DNA of 49,074 nucleotides from Cladosporium sp. IMV 00045 (taxonomy: Eukaryota; Ascomycota; Dothideomycetes; Cladosporiales; Cladosporiaceae). The DNA lies in assembly GCA_001931905.2 (NCBI GenBank), contig MSJI02000774.1, forward strand, positions 1 to 49,074, given 5' to 3'. Positions within the stretch are counted from its first letter, which is position 1. Each line of letters begins with the position of its first letter. The notes under the pieces were generated by a model. That model searched no databases and had not been told where the DNA came from. It saw only the letters and a program-made list of their open reading frames with translations. Positions 11,401 through 22,739 of the stretch are shown here, one piece after another. Both the position numbers and the translations under genes were made by a program.

Positions 11401-13240
11401 GTTCTTTATAATAGCTTAATAGGGCTTAAAGAGAGAGATATTAACGCATTATGTAAGAGTATATTACATAATAGGGTAGTAAGGTCGATATAATCTAGTA
11501 GGTTATCTAGATCGATTATAATAGATAACTAAGACGCTTTTTCCTATTTAATTTGCGTCCCTTTAATAGACTAGCGAACCGTAGCTAGTAGACTATAGCT
11601 AGCGTCGATATTATCTATAGTAATAGACTACCTCTTATATAATCGATATTAGATATTATTATACTCGGATAGCGTAAAAGGGGTTACTATTCGCGTAGAT
11701 TATTATGTCGATTACTAGTCTAATTTATCGGGGTTATAATTAGAGTTACATAGCTATTCTCGAACTCGCTAGTTATACTTAATAATAATATTTACTTCTT
11801 ATATTCCTTTCTTTAAGGGTATAGTAAAGTAATCTAACTTATCCTCGAGTATATCCTTCTTATCTATAGCTGCGCTAACCCTAGTAATAACTAACTTACT
11901 TATATTAATAGTAGTATAGAGAATAAAGTTAAGAAAGCTAGGTAACTCCTTAATCTCTTAAAGGGTTTTAATCTAATATTAATTAAATACCTACTCCTCG
12001 AAGAGTTACTCCTATATATAGGTATCCTAATTAAGCTCGCTCTAGTAGTTAATAACTAGCTTACTAAACTTCTAGATCGACTTCTATTTAGAAAGGCTAC
12101 TAAGCGCGTTATCTATATCTAGCTAGATTACCTCTAAGTAATATAACTAGACCTTAACTAATATACGCTTCTACTTATCTATTCGGCTAGATATTAAATT
12201 ATTTAGTACGTTATAGAAGCTTATCGCGTTCGATCCGGCATTACGAGTAGGTAGTAGGTTATTTTTAAACTCTTTTTAACGCTCTATTTCGGCGTATTTA
12301 GAGATCGAGCTAAACTATAAGGTAGGGTTAGCTAGTAGAGGCATTACTATAGATATTAGTAATCGAGGTTATAAGAACGATAATAATCGTAGGTTTAGTA
12401 GATAGGATCGTAATAGAAGAGTAGGTACTTCGGATATTAATCGATAACTAGACGATACCGCTACTAAGGAATAGTAGACTAGAGGTTTAATTAGTAGATT
12501 AGGGTTTAATATAAGGCATTACGAATAGTATCGGTATTAACCTATTAGCTTCTAATAATTAAAACTAGCGATTAGATACTAATTAGTCTATTATATAGGC
12601 GGGGGTAGTAAAGTTATATTAATAAAGACGTAGATACCGAGAGGTAAGGTATAGAAGCTAATAACTACTTAAGTTCGTACTTATTTAGAGTTAGAAAAGG
12701 AGAATAAGATTAAATTAGAAAGGGGGAGAGCTTTAAACCCTAGAAATTACTAAGCTTAAACCGTAGCTAGCGAACGTATCTAGTATATTATACGAGCGCT
12801 TAAGGCGTATCTAACCTATATACGCCTATAATTCAATTAATAAAGGATTAATAGTAGTATTATCCCTAGCTTAGCTATCGTTAAGGTATAGCTCCTCTTT
12901 AATTAGGTCTATTAGATAATAAATAACTAGTTCCTCGTTTGTATTATAGAATACTCTTTAGATCCCCTCTAGTAGCACGTAATTATTCGACTACTAACGC
13001 GTATTCTATAGCTTATTTAACTCTTTAAGAGGTGGCTATATACCGCGTAGTATATATTAGCGAGCTATATCGCGAAGAGCGTAGAAAGCGAGCTTATAGA
13101 TACGCTTACTACTATCGTTAATAGCTAAGCTATCGATCTCGCGCGTTAATCTACGACGCTTAAGTTTATCGCTATACTACCGAAGTATTTCTATTAGGAG
13201 GTATTCGTTAAGATTAAGGTTCTAGAGATCTTATTATATG
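11400..13240 (-). pseudogene. Decayed minus-strand frames, unknown
   Basis: The complement strand shows two long, nearly open frames. One runs from about 13,230 to 12,700 (EYLLIEIL, LKRRRLTREIDSLAIND, YALRDIAR, LVIYYLIDLIKEELYLND). The other runs from about 12,300 to 11,850 (KEFKNNLLPTRNAGSN, LNNLISSRIDK, IKELPSF). Nearly all stops are TAA or TAG, consistent with Gln codons hit by RIP. Hydrophobic and charged residues alternate as in a helical protein. I could not link it to a known transposase, helicase or recombinase. The two parts may be exons or frames of one gene. Confidence 0.35.
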
Positions 13241-13639
13241 CTCTAAAAGGTTAGTAAATCCTCTAGAATAGTAAAGCTACTCTTAACGCCGCTAGTATAC
13301 TTAGGGTAGTAATATAAAAGAAAAGGGATACTAGGTATAAAGTACAGCTACTAGGGTTACTTCTGAATTCGATAGTTATTCTAAATATAAATAAACTACG
13401 AGAGGGCGTTTCGAAAGATAGGTATATAGATCGCTAAAAATGTAATTTAGTCCGAGAGCTAGTTAGTATTATAAGCCTCGTCTCTACTATATTCGAGAAA
13501 GTAGTCGTGCTATTATAGGATTGCGCTAAATGATTGCTACTACTACTATTGTTTAATAGTAGAGTTCTATTTACTAGTACTAAAGCGAAAAGTATCTCTA
13601 AACTTAAGTAGGCCTTATCGAATCTCACTACTTATTTAG

Positions 13640-14400
13640 TAGTACGTATCTACGGTTATAGGGGTCTCTATACTATAGTTAGTCCGGACGATTCGTAGAA
13701 TAATCTTATTAGTTATAATAGTACTAATATACTAGCTAAGAATAGAGATAGCTATTCGTCCTAAGATGCTAACGTAGTACTAGACGATAAAGCAGGAGTA
13801 AATATCGATAGCGGTATAGATCTAGATACTCTAATACTCGAGCTTATAGTAGGCGTCGAGAGACTAAGTATTATTAGGCTCTAGTAGGATAACCTAGCCT
13901 CGATACTAAAAAGCTCTTACTCTCTATTACTCTAGACTTATAGAGTTAAGTTCTTAGAGGATGCGATACATGCGGTTTCTAGGAGTAGTTAGTATATAGC
14001 GTTAATAGAACTATAGCTAGTAAACCGTAGCTAGTAGTCTCGGATTAGGATATATAGCCTACTTTCTAACTATATTATACTTTAAATGCATAAAGGTATA
14101 GAGGTTCCTAGCTCCGAAGCTACTAATATTATTAGTATCGAGTTCTTAGCTAAGTAACTTATAGAGCTACGTATTTACTACTTCGAAGTTACCTCGCTTA
14201 ATACGCTTCTTAAGGCCTATACGCTTTCGTAAGCGTACTAGCCTACGAATATTGGTTTTAAAGCCGTCTAGTACTAAGATGGCTATGGTCTCGGTATTAG
14301 TAAGGCGAAGATTAGAGTATGCGTTTAAGACTATAGTACGAAGTTATAGTAAGTCCTTAATAAAAAGATAAGACAATAGTCCTATCTCTTTAATCTTCTA
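13640..14400 (+). pseudogene. Decayed plus-strand frame at island edge, unknown
   Basis: The plus strand reads about 230 codons with few stops, again mostly TAG or TAA at likely Gln codons. Text includes DDKAGVNIDSGIDLDTLILEL, then KFLEDAIHAVSRSSQYIALIEL, then MHKGIEVPSSEATNIISIEF, then TNIGFKAV and DGYGLGISKAKIRVCV. The composition is that of a soluble globular protein, but no family was recognised. It ends about 200 bp before the island boundary. Confidence 0.35.
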
Positions 14401-14675
14401 CTTAAACGATCGAATTATAAGAGGCATACTAGTAGCCTCCTTAATATAAACACGTATCTATTTATATATCTACTAGAGGGCCTGCTAATCCCGTATCTAA
14501 TTAGTCTACTCGTCGAGATAGATACGTAGGCGTCCTAGGGGTCTATTTTGATGATCTGCTATTACGTAAAGGAGGTATTAAGAGATGTTAGGGGCTATTG
14601 CTATCAAAAACAATAGAATGTAGTGTGTTTTGATGTAAATAGGCCCAAAGTTGAATTTTGGCACTATGGTAAAAC

Positions 14676-16302
14676 TCAAGAAATCTGGACTTTTGGCACT
14701 TTTGTAGATATGGCCGACCCTTTAGACTCGTTCCACGCAGGGTTGTCATTGGCTAATGTTACAGCCATTTGCGTTGGGTCCGTGGGCTGCCAGCAAGAAT
14801 GAGATTCACTACTTGTGTCTTCGGACGAAGGGCTGTGTACTGTCCTTTGAACAAAAGAGTGGCCATAGTTGGTTGAATGCTCTTTCCAAGTAGGGATTCC
14901 GCCTTCCTTTACGATTGACAACTCTTTCTCACACAAGGTCAGGATGCATTGGCTAGCTTGCTCGACCTGGATAAATTCTCTCTTGGCGAGCTCTTTGAGA
15001 TCATTAACTTTCGGGTCGATAGTCAATTTAGCATGACCAAGCACTAACATGGGATCGCGTACATCCTGAAAGCTGACACCTGCGCCGTTAGACGATGCGC
15101 TCTTGGGTTCGGATCGCGATGTGCCGCGGCCGTCTTGCGATTGGTCCATACCAGTGGAACTAAGAAGCCAGATAGCCTCTGTAGTTACGTTCAAGCCGAG
15201 TTGAATAGCGACGGGTCCCTTGAAGCCACTTGGGATCGCCAAATCTGCGTGGCCCCATAGGGAAAGGTCGTATCCCTGTGGGAAGCTCAGCCTGCAGTCT
15301 GCCCGTCCCAAATCGTCCCCTCGCTCCCATCCATAACCGTTGATAAGAGCTGTAATGTTACAATGGTTAATCGTGGCGGAGTTAGTCCGGCTCTCGCACT
15401 TGCTACACCATCCGACAGACTTGAACACGTCCCAGGAGCATCGTCCGATGGGGCTTTATCAAAAAGTCGCGCCGTTGACCATGCTCCTGCTTGAATTGCC
15501 CTTTTGAAATCCGTATTGTCCCGGAAGAAGCTGGAGGAGGGAGATGTGAAGGCTAGATTCTGTGGAGCCAACGCGTTTGCCGACAATTGCTTCGTTCCTT
15601 GTAACGGATACTAGAGAAGTTGTTGCAAAAATGGTCCGAATGCTAGCAATGAAACTGTAACAATACAACCACAAGCAGCGAGAAATCCGCCCGACCAGGA
15701 GATCAAAAGATGTATAGCACCTGAAGGGTCTTTGCTTGCATCATCCATAAGCTGGAGGTCACGGAAAGTCATCTGGCTCCCTTGATCCAAACCCACTTCA
15801 TTTGGGCCAGAGAAGCGCTGACCGCAAAGCCCATACCTGACCTCGCAGCTGTGGACAAGACAGACACGACAGTGTTCAAAGTGAGACCGGAAGGCAGTTG
15901 CGGTATCGGTTTACCGTCATAAAGTCTAATCGTGATGGCTGTAGCAATCAAACAGGCAATACTGAAGCTGACAGCAGTCGCCTCACATATCCAGGTATCC
16001 AAAACTAGTCGCCTGATTGTGGAGGGTCTCTTGCTCTGTTGAGATCCCTGGGGATATGATAGGGGCGGTGAGTCCTCTTGTGCACTTCGTTGTGTCAGCC
16101 CGATCGACTGTATAGTATCCAGAAAGATGCCGGTCAGGCTTGGAGTCCTGTCGTGCATGGGGCGCTGGTGTGACAAACCATCGATGGCTGGGTCTAGAGA
16201 TGTGAGCTCGATATCACCCGTAGAGTCCCTTCGATCGCGCTGCGTAAGCGACGGCGGATCGAGGCCAGTTGTCCAGGAATATCTTATGTTTGAATCCGAC
16301 AT
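14676..16302 (-). pseudogene. DUF3176 family membrane protein, broken and 3'-truncated
   Basis: The N-terminal part, starting at ATG 16,302, has a disordered head. It is followed by the DUF3176 core: a Trp-Glu pair before a first membrane segment (AVSFSIACLIATAITI), KPIPQLPSGLTLNT, a second segment, then AQMKWVW. The frame breaks there, near 15,790; the next family block (DDASKDPSGAIHLL) continues one frame over. A TAG near 15,611 interrupts the stretch after FLQQLL, where Gln would fit. A second frameshift near 15,440-15,470 precedes the Cys-rich CSWDVFKSVGWCSKC segment. The last frame ends at 14,676, just before the repeat island, and the expected C-terminal membrane segment is missing. Introns do not explain the breaks well. 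The function of the family is unknown. Confidence 0.75.
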
Positions 16303-17230
16303 CCCGGAGTTTGTCTCAGAGGTAATTGGAAAGGGATCAACTTGCTCGTCTAATGAAGAGGTGAGAGCAAATGTATAAGAGCAGCGGAACTCAGCTCTTG
16401 ATCTTGAACCCGTCGAAGCTGAGCGCAAGGCTGGCGAATCGAAGAATTCGGGACATAGGCAACGTATGGCATTGCAGCCTTGTTCTATACTTTACGCATA
16501 TCCAGTGGTGAGCTCGCAAGGCTTAGGTCCGCTGCTCAGCTAGCAGGTACCTGCGAGCCTGGTTCACGCATGCATCGGACGTCGCGCCACTATCAGTCAA
16601 TTATGATAGTGTGGAAACCGCAGCGTCCCGGGCTTCGTACTCAATTGACCGGACATCTCAGCCGTATCGAAGGCCCTTGATAATGTGCCGGTACGCCTGT
16701 CTCTGATATTCAAATTCGTTTAGCAATGGTACTAGAGAGTGTAGTGAGAGTACTCACGGGACTGCCAAACATCTTAGCTCACTATAAACGTTCATACTCG
16801 TCATACTAAAGTCGAAGATAGTAGTAGCTTGAGACAAGAGTACTCCAAGGAGATAGCTGTAAGTATTGGAAGAGCTATCTCACGGGTGTTCCTATGATTA
16901 TATATCTCTTGTCAAGTAGAAGAGAAGGGGGATAGTACTATAGCTCGAGAGAAGAATTTTTGCGGAAGATAGCTTCAAGCGAAACAGCGTTTGTAGAAGG
17001 AGCACAGTTTGCGAGTGCATATCGATAACAGATATCCTTACCTAGGTAGCTTTGATACGAAAATGGCATCCCGCGGACCTTGCGCCGTCTCCAATCTGTT
17101 TTGTCGTGGTGATTATCTTCTCCAACTCATGCGGACGTCATTTCGAGGTCTAGAGCTTCAGCGGCGTGAGAAGAATGGCTCGGAATTTTTATGCAAGCCA
17201 TCATAAAATTGGCAGTCTGGTATAATACAT
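16303..17230. other. Intergenic with dispersed repeat
   Basis: This spacer lies between the DUF3176 and GH2 pseudogenes. Apart from the dispersed repeat at 16,740-16,990 I see no gene; the short open frames lack any recognisable domain. Confidence 0.5.
16740..16990. repeat. Dispersed repeat, copy 1
   Basis: This segment aligns by eye with 37,240-37,450 over about 200 bp in the same orientation. Shared landmarks in order are ttagctcacta/tcagcccacta, agtagctt(c)gagacaa/agtagctcaagacaa, gtactcca/gtattcca, agctatctcacg/agctatttcacg, tagctcgagaga and agatagctt(c). Identity is perhaps two thirds, with small gaps. It is too short and non-coding for an autonomous element; a solo LTR or non-autonomous DNA element is possible. 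A 13-bp piece (agctcactataaa, 16,776-16,788) recurs at 19,181-19,193. Confidence 0.6.
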
Positions 17231-17249
17231 TCGGCCGACCGTTGAGCCC

Positions 17250-18856
17250 TCAATGGCCTTCTACTTGCTACGAAGATCATTCGCTTGCTCGCCAACTACA
17301 CAGTTCCGGGAACCGGGATAGAAGGTCCCGATGAGCATCAAGACCATGGTTATATTGGAGCAGCACAGTTCAAAGACGCAGAAAGACGGCGACTGTCGAT
17401 CATGAAGCAAAACGGCTTCAACGCTGTCCGCGTTTCCCATAACCCAGCTTCGAAAGTCCTCCTCGAGGTTTGCGATGAGGTCGGTATGTATGTCATGGAC
17501 GAGCTGGCGGACACATGGTACAATGACAAAGCCCCTGGCGACAATGGTGCGACATTTCTTGAAGAATGGAAGGCGGATCTCGATGCTATGCAAACGAACA
17601 ATCGTCTGCACGCAAGTGTGATCATCAATTCGCTTTGCAACGAGCCCACTGAGCCTTCGACTCGATATGGCTTGAATCTTTGCAAAGAAATCGTTGCGAG
17701 AGCGAAGGCTAATGATCCTACTCGACCTGTTACAATGGGAGTCAACCTCATGATCGCCTCGATGAGCTGGCCGAAGACTTACACAGATGATGGTGTAACG
17801 CCTTCAAAGCCTTCAGCATTGTCCTCTAGACAGCGCTGTGATCAATGTCCTCTTAAACAACCTAGGCATCCTCCTCAAGTGGATTCCTTGGCTCTCCAGA
17901 ACCGATCGCGTCACGAAGCCAATTTACGATGTCTTAGACGTCGCTGGCTACAGCTACGGCATTGTCCGGTACGAGCAAGACGCCGTTCTTCATCCTGATC
18001 GGATCATGGTCTGTACGGAAACGATCCCAGACGATATACCGTATATCTGGGACAAAGTGACCCGAATTCCGAGCCTTATTGGCGATTTCATGTGGACTGG
18101 CTGGGACTATGTGGATTGCTAGCGGGATGCGGCGCGATCGATTTGCTCGGCAACCCAATGCCAACCATGAATTTGGCACAGGCTGCATGGGGCTGGCGAC
18201 AGGAACCTACGATCCTGGTGCGTCCGCTGGACCTGGTATATCAGTCCTACCGATCAACATCGTGGCGTAAGTCCGATGGTGTCGCGAGCTGGTCTTGGAA
18301 GGGCATGGAGGGCCGTCCTGCATACATCGAAATTATCTCACCTCATGATTAGATTGAGATTGTGCAGAACGGCAAATCTCTTGGTCGTAAGGCGGGTGGC
18401 CATGCTCGGAACTTCACGACCCATTTCACCTCCCAATATGACGCTGGCACCATCACCGCACTTGCTTACTCGAGGGAGAAGGTCGTGCAACGTTCTTCTC
18501 TGAAGGCTGCCGGTGCCATCACTTTAAAGGCACGCGCCGGAAGTGAAGGGTCTCTCGTTGCCGACGCTCAAAGCCTATCATACCTGGATATTGAGCTCTC
18601 TGACGCTGAAGGCATCGTGGAGATGCTTGATGACGACGTTCTCACCGTCGAAGTTGAAGGTCCTGCTTCATTGATTGGTTTTGGCAACGCGGCGCTCTCC
18701 ACCCTCGAGAGGTATGATGACAACGTCCACAGTACCTATCGTGGGCGGGCACAGGCCGTGATCAGATCTGAAAAAATTCCCGGCCAGATCGAAGTCACCG
18801 TTAAGAGTGAGAAGCATGGAACAGCTACCGTGCAGTTGAATCAGATCGCAGTGTAG
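17250..18856 (+). pseudogene. Glycoside hydrolase family 2 (beta-galactosidase-like), broken
   Basis: The catalytic barrel and C-terminal domains of a GH2 enzyme are readable, but in several frames. The block from HQDHGYIGAAQF (about 17,330) through GFNAVRVSHNPAS, DELADTWYN and NSLCNEPTEPS (acid/base Glu) is intact to about 17,760. The next block (VINVLLNNLG, YSYGIVRYEQD, VCTETIP with the likely nucleophile Glu, DFMWTGWDYV) is one frame over, ending at 18,122. About 20-30 family residues after GWDYV seem deleted before LLAGCGAIDLLGN in a third frame. A TAG at 18,350 separates PAYIEIISPHD from IEIVQNGKSLG, a continuous C-terminal domain ending at 18,856. The whole N-terminal sugar-binding half is missing. 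The gene is therefore non-functional as one enzyme. Confidence 0.85.
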
Positions 18857-20216
18857 CTTAGAATAGGTATATGCTCTTGCTCGGGAGTCGGGGCGAGTGA
18901 CGGTATTTCGAGTTGATCTTGGATACCTGTCTCTAACGATTTTGCAGATTAGGTATGTCAGTCTCTTGATTATCAAATGTGTAATACAATCCCATTGTTC
19001 AGTAAATTTAGGATCGCAGCATCCAACAGGCCTTGATTTGAAACAGCGTCAATGTGCTGATACCTTAGGATCATAGCATGATATAGGATGCTAATAGCTA
19101 GGTCAGATCAGCTCTGCTACAACGCACTTAAATGCTTCCATTATTAGTGAGGATAGAGATGACAGCTTTTCAAAAATTCCAGCTCACTATAAAGAGGGAC
19201 ACGGAGAAGCTGCCGCATAGCGGAGCCAGATCACGGTATAGCTGACGGTAGGTATCTGCTCTTGTTCTCATGCTCAGGCGTAACCGCGTTCGGGTCTTGA
19301 TCCCCGATACCTTCTTCTGATAAGGATCGCTGATTTGTCCCTCAATTTTTCGACACTCAGCCTCATACTACTTACCTGTGCTCTGCAAAAGCTTGAGCTC
19401 TATCGAGAAGTAAACTTGTGAGGCACAGGGTTTACTTTCACGAGTTGATTGCATGTCCACGAAATCAGTGGAAGATAATCAGGCGATAGGGCCACACATA
19501 CGATGACATTGACTCTAATGCCTGTGAAAGGAAGAGTAAGAACTTCGAAAGTATCGATAGAGAGACTAGTGCCATGGAAGAGGTCGCAGCGTCTGTCTAA
19601 TAGATACGCTCCAGGGTATTAGGGATCAGTTTCCCTTACGTTGGTTTGCAACGATTTGATTCGCTCTTCTGGTCTGCAACGGAAACGGCCAGTTAGGAAG
19701 ATGTCATAATAGCCTTTTGTATCTGACACTGTCGGAACGTAACTTGAAACTTCGTTGCAGATACTGTTTTCGTTCACAGTGGCGCAAGCAACGGAGAAAT
19801 TGGCGGGCTGGTAGTGTCAATCATAGAAAGTGACAAGAACCAGTCAACGAAGCAATGCACAGCAAGTTCACTTCTCAGAAATCGTATAGAAACCGAAGCT
19901 CGCATTGGATTTGTCGCATGCTATACTTGATAGCCTGTGACTCATCGAGCTGTGACCATACTGCTATGCAGAGGCGCGGGGAGAAGCAAAACAAAACAGA
20001 AAGCGGCAATCAATAGATCTCTTGTGCTACTAGGCCAGTAATATTCGTGTCGAAGAGGAACGACCCAGCAAAGTGTATATACAGACCATTCTGGAGGTAG
20101 CATCTTCTAGAAATACTCGATTGTGCTCACCAAAAAACTCCGCCTCGTGGTCAGCCCTGATGATAAGCTAACAGTGGAGAAAGAAGTTGTACAACATTTC
20201 TTCAATGTAACTCAAG
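18857..20216. other. Intergenic with GH2 tail duplicate
   Basis: No gene is visible. The stretch holds a diverged second copy of the GH2 3' end (19,218-19,335) and a short match to the dispersed repeat (19,181-19,193). The rest shows nothing recognisable. Confidence 0.5.
19218..19335 (+). repeat. Diverged duplicate of GH2 3' end
   Basis: This segment aligns with 18,830-18,950, the last codons and 3' flank of the GH2 pseudogene. Matches in order are cagatcacggtatagct/cagatcgcagtgtagct, aggtatctgctcttg/aggtatatgctcttg, and gatccccgatacct/gatcttggatacct near the end. The match covers about 115 bp with substitutions and small gaps. It is a tandem-like relic of a second GH2 copy or of a local duplication. 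Confidence 0.6.
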
Positions 20217-22739
20217 TCATAAACCCTCAAATCTCCAGTTGCACCAATCGATAGAGTAGTCCATATAGTCTGATGAATCATTGAGGGGGTTTGTCGTTGT
20301 CTGAGTTGGCTCGACTGGCTCGGTTGTGTGACTCTCAATAGAATGGGTCTCCGGAAGCTCCCAGACAGGCACCTCACTGTTGCATCTTGGGAACAAGACA
20401 GAGTCTGCCAGGAGCTGATCAACAGGCTCAGAAAACAACTCCGTGATAGCAGAAGCTCCTTGATAAAGGGGCTGCGAAGATTGTCAGCTGACTGGAACGG
20501 AACAACCACAGTCTTACTGCGTAGGATCAGAGGACGTATGATATACTCACAGCAAGCGACTCCAAACAACGAGCTGCGGCGCAGCTTCGCGATGCGAGGG
20601 TCTCGAGGATTACTTTTGCTTTCCCACTGGCGGTCTTAGCACGCACTCCCAGATTGTCGCCTGGAGCTCCAAGCTCGACGACCAAAAGACTCGTCGCTGC
20701 CATGGCAAGTGCGTCAACTGTGAAGGCGTACGCTTCAAACAATATGCCCTGAGCACTCATTGCTTCCATGACATGGACGGCCTCGATAGCCGCTTCCACA
20801 CACTCCGATGCAGCGGTGTTGGCACATGGACTCCGCTGTTCCTTTGGTTTCAAGATATGATGGAGGAAAGGGCAGTAAAGCACCAGAAGGACGAAGCAAT
20901 GCGAGAATCTTAAGAACAGTCCAGCCCTATATTCACGCATTAGTGAACGACAAGTAATGTGATGCTGCAAATGATTTGCTTACTTGCTTGGAGTGGCTGT
21001 TCGGGTGAAAAAATGGTACTTCAATGCCCACCGATCAAGTGTCGTGCTGAGCTCCTGAAGTCGCGCGGCACTGACCAAATTCGGGCTCTTATTTTCTTTC
21101 GCGGCGTCAGCGAAAAAAATGCTTTCGCGAGTAGTACTCAAGATCTCCAGCAGCTCCAAGTTAGCGTTGGAGGCTGTGAGCATCTCGGAGCTCTCAATAT
21201 AAGGAGCGTCTGTAGGATCGTTGCTAGCTTTGACCACTCGAAGATTGCGAGGGAATCCTAATGAGCTCGTAATGTAGGCATCGAATATTCTCAAAGAGAT
21301 CAACATCCGCTGCCTGACTACTCGCTCCTTCTCAGGCAACTCCAAAGCGTCTGCAGTGTCGTGTAGACCAAGCTGATACCTACAACGAATCGAACAGTCA
21401 GCGAACGTTCTTTGGCATGAATACCGGAGTAGGCTGTATCTGTCATAGCCATCAAGGCCCAAGTAGTCAAATTGCACCCAGACTGAATCAGAGGGAAGAA
21501 ACTCGATAGACATACACTGCGTAGCATGCTGTGCTCACGTAGGTATGCACAACCCTTTGTGCAGACACGGACTTAAGATAAATCGCCATACACATCACTG
21601 CCTGTAAAGCGGTAACACTGCGGCTGCAATCTTCCAGTGGTATTAGCTCTCGAGCAGCTGCAAAATGCCGAATTCTCACATGGAAACCAAAGTCAGTATG
21701 GAGGACTTGCGTTAGATTGCTGTAGCCCATCTTACCCACGAGTTTCTGCTGATTGAGATCGCTGGTCCCCCGGAGCAATCAAGTTCGAGTCATGACGTTG
21801 CCCCAGGGCAATGATCGAATGTAGAAGACCAAGTTGGTCACTATCATAACCGTGTTGGTCCGGGTTTTCATCCGCGAATAAATGCTGTACGTAAGTATTC
21901 ACTGATTCGCGATCAATGAAGGGCCAAAGAATGAAGGACTCATCAAATGCTAGATCGATCCACTTGCGTAACGCAGGCCCTGGAGAAAAGAAGGACTTCC
22001 CGACAGGGGCCGTGGGAAGGCTCTCGAGTGTAGCCTGCGAATCGAGGGCGCCAACCATTTTTGCGGCGGCATGGTCAGCGTTGATTGGGAAGCCCACGAA
22101 AGAGTCACAGAGGTATCTCAAGCTCCGCATGATTTCAACACCCGTTGTTCTTCCCCTGTAGACAGATGCACGCCCACCATCTCCTTGATGGGAATCGAGA
22201 TAGAGAGTTTCCACGAGGGTTCCGGAGGATGCGCTTGGGTAGGGAGTTGTGGATACAGAAGAACTGCTCGTTTCTGAGCTTGATGAAAGGGCGGAATGAA
22301 TGGGGGCAAGAGTGCCTCCAGAATCAGAATTGCTCTGCTCAGCCGAGCCCACTGAAAGTCTCCGAATTTGGGCCTCGAGTCCATCAACTTTATGCTCAAG
22401 ATGGGCGATATCTAGGTGAGATTTTAGTGATGACCTTTGTTTCGAGTTGCAAAGTGAACTCACATCTAGGGCCTGATGTTACATTGGCGCGGTTGCTGTA
22501 TGTACATCGAAGCCTGACCATTCTCAGTCAAGTAATCAAAGACGTAGTTGCACTGACACTTACCCAATGTCAAAACAACTCCTACAATGAGTTTCACCGT
22601 TGCACCTAGTTTTCCGCCTCCGACACTGATCACACTGTTCGGATTGTCAGTTTCGTTCGAGCAAGATATGTGACCAACGCACAGCTCTTTGTACCCTCCT
22701 CCGCAGAGAAGATTCTGTCGATGGGTCTGTGACGTCCAT
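20217..22739 (-). CDS. Zn(2)-Cys(6) fungal transcription factor
   Basis: The model has eight exons: 22739-22695, 22634-22564, 22513-22464, 22411-21736, 21674-21516, 21379-20984, 20926-20551 and 20471-20217. This gives 675 residues with no internal stop. Residues 16-42 form a complete binuclear zinc cluster, CDQCRRRKTRC...C..C......C, with spacing C-x2-C-x6-C-x5-C-x2-C-x6-C. A short coiled coil follows (HLEHKVDGLEAQIRRL), then a Ser/Thr-rich linker and the fungal-specific regulatory domain, with FAAARELIPLEDCS, a Leu/Ala helix and YQLGLHDTADAL, FDAYITSSLGFPR. The C-terminus is acidic with an IDWCNW motif. The protein should bind CGG-type DNA sites as a nuclear regulator; targets are unknown. 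The zinc cluster is spread over two exons and the first exon is only 45 nt, so automated calls could miss it. It is intact although its neighbours to the left are decayed. Confidence 0.85.

Larger units (their letters stand above)
1..14600. repeat. RIP-saturated repeat island
   Basis: This block has a dinucleotide composition unlike the rest of the window. CpA and TpG are nearly missing, TpA (seen as ctag, tata, ttag) is extremely common, and CpG, CpT and CpC are kept. This is the known product of repeat-induced point mutation, which turns CpA into TpA on both strands of duplicated DNA in ascomycetes. Translated retroelement domains carry stops exactly where Gln (CAA/CAG) or Trp codons are expected, which supports the same process. 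No intact gene is present; the longest uninterrupted frames are chance or decayed. The right edge, at about 14,580-14,640, is sharp: ordinary composition resumes within some tens of bases. The left edge lies outside the window. Confidence 0.9.

Noticed and set aside
13434..13628. 64-codon minus-strand open frame inside the repeat island
   Set aside because: It lies in RIP-saturated DNA, has no domain and is of a length expected by chance.
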